Shown here in pieces: positions 5,327-5,914 of a stretch of 5,914 bases of DNA (positions are counted from its first letter, which is position 1; every line of letters starts with the position of its first letter). This DNA comes from an uncultured Eubacteriales bacterium (lineage in GTDB: Bacteria > Bacillota > Clostridia > Oscillospirales > Oscillospiraceae). A model generated the notes under the pieces. That model saw nothing but the letters and a program-made list of their open reading frames with translations, was not told where the DNA came from and did no database searches. The DNA lies in the NCBI GenBank assembly GCA_900554705.1, contig USIH01000131.1, positions 1 to 5,914 of the forward strand, read 5' to 3'. Made by a program: the position numbers and the translations under genes.

Positions 5327-5874
5327 TGCGCGTTCACCGCCGCCTGACAGGCTTCAAACGCCTCGTAGGGATCGCCGCCGTCGAGCACCGCCAGGATGCC
5401 GTCGCCGTAGTCCTCCATATAGCTCTGGGGCATGGCGAACAGGTAAAACAGCTCGTTCTCCCCGGGGATGACGTCCTCCACCAGATTGCAGGAACGGCAG
5501 GAGACGTAGACCTTGTCTGCGTCGAGCTCAACGCGGAACTGCGCATAGTAGATCTCGTTGTTGGCCAGCGCGGCGAACACCGCCATTTTTTCAAAGACAT
5601 CCCCGGTTCCCTGTACCGGCGCGTCCGCAGACACGGCCAGCATGTCGTCGTAGATGTAAACCGTCATGTAGACATATTCCATCGAGTTCTCGACGGCAAA
5701 GGGCACCGTAAACGTATAGTCGTCGTATTCATAGGGGAATTCATTCTCTTCCAGAAAGCTCTTCACCAGACCGACCATCTGATCCTCCTTGCTCATCGGA
5801 GCGGAATCGGCGAGGGCGGCGGAAAAGGAAAGCGTCAGCAGCGCGGCCAACAGGAAAGCGATCATTTTCTTCAT
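5323..5874 (-). CDS. Exported YbjN-like domain protein
   Basis: 183 residues. A clear Sec signal peptide (MKKMIAFLLAALLTLSFSAALA) is probably cleaved after residue 22 (ALA-D); there is no lipobox. The mature part (about 30-180) has the alternating helix/strand plan of YbjN or type III chaperone-like domains: a first helix VGLVKSFLEENEFPYEYD, strands DYTFTVPF, EYVYMTVYIYDDMLAVSAD, a helix EKMAVFAALANNEIYYAQFRVE, strands KVYVSCRSC, and a last helix YMEDYGDGILAVL. The family is usually cytoplasmic, so export is notable, as is the exposed C126-x2-C129 pair. Known members include adaptor-like proteins; no enzymatic role is implied. A strong AAGGAGG (5883-5889) 8 nt upstream sets the start. It is the first operon gene inside the window and overlaps the next one by 4 bp; the promoter lies beyond the right edge or further upstream. 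Confidence 0.82.
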   Translation of the reverse strand: MKKMIAFLLAALLTLSFSAALADSAPMSKEDQMVGLVKSFLEENEFPYEYDDYTFTVPFAVENSMEYVYMTVYIYDDMLAVSADAPVQGTGDVFEKMAVFAALANNEIYYAQFRVELDADKVYVSCRSCNLVEDVIPGENELFYLFAMPQSYMEDYGDGILAVLDGGDPYEAFEACQAAVNAQ

Positions 5875-5882
5875 GAGAAAAT

Positions 5883-5889
5883 CCTCCTT
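5883..5889 (-). promoter_or_regulatory. Strong ribosome binding site AAGGAGG
   Basis: A consensus Shine-Dalgarno sequence 8 nt before the ATG at 5872-5874, the strongest in the operon. It probably also drives the coupled downstream gene, which lacks a site of its own. Only 25 further bases remain to the edge, and no promoter can be assigned in them. Confidence 0.8.
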
Positions 5890-5914
5890 TTTATTCAGTA
5901 AGAATCCAAGCTCG

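Noticed and set aside
5221..5901. 226-codon plus-strand open frame over the exported YbjN-like gene
   Set aside because: The minus strand has a signal peptide, a strong ribosome site and a 4-bp overlap with its neighbour; this frame has none of these and no domain.

Overview
The window looks like chromosomal DNA from a GC-rich Firmicute of the clostridial type. The reasons are strong AAGGAGG-type ribosome binding sites, short Lys-rich Sec signal peptides, a TetR regulator of the clostridial 'TetR_C_7/DhaS-like' style, and a YdjG/YdjI pair as known from Bacillus. The GC bias leaves long open frames antisense to nearly every real gene. No rRNA, tRNA, CRISPR array, transposase or phage gene was seen.

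Left part (1-1121): a truncated extended-SDR (NAD-dependent epimerase/dehydratase) gene runs off the left edge on the minus strand. It is divergent from a TetR-family regulator on the plus strand. The 179 bp between them holds a good sigma-A type promoter for the SDR gene. It also holds a 10-bp motif present once near each gene in opposite orientation, and a 7+7 bp palindrome over the -35 box. This is the usual layout of a local repressor controlling itself and a divergent enzyme gene.

Right part (1224-5874): five minus-strand genes form one probable operon, read from right to left. They are an exported YbjN-like protein, a two-helix membrane protein with a C-terminal zinc ribbon (ATGA overlap with the previous gene), an exported peptidoglycan-binding-domain protein, a YdjG-like double-zinc-ribbon membrane protein, and a YdjI-like SPFH protein with two C-terminal zinc ribbons. 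A clear intrinsic terminator follows. Family knowledge says YdjG and YdjI work together at the membrane and, in B. subtilis, help dock the phage-shock protein PspA. The added exported proteins suggest an envelope-sensing or envelope-maintenance module reaching from cell wall to cytoplasm. That overall role is inference.

The most unexpected item is in the only large gap of the operon (4604-4810). About 167 bp there form an imperfect full-length inverted repeat whose outer 15 bp match at 14 positions, flanked by a 5-bp direct repeat GGTCG. Removing it and one GGTCG leaves an ordinary 34-bp operon spacer. It looks like a MITE-type insertion carrying strong hairpins into the message.
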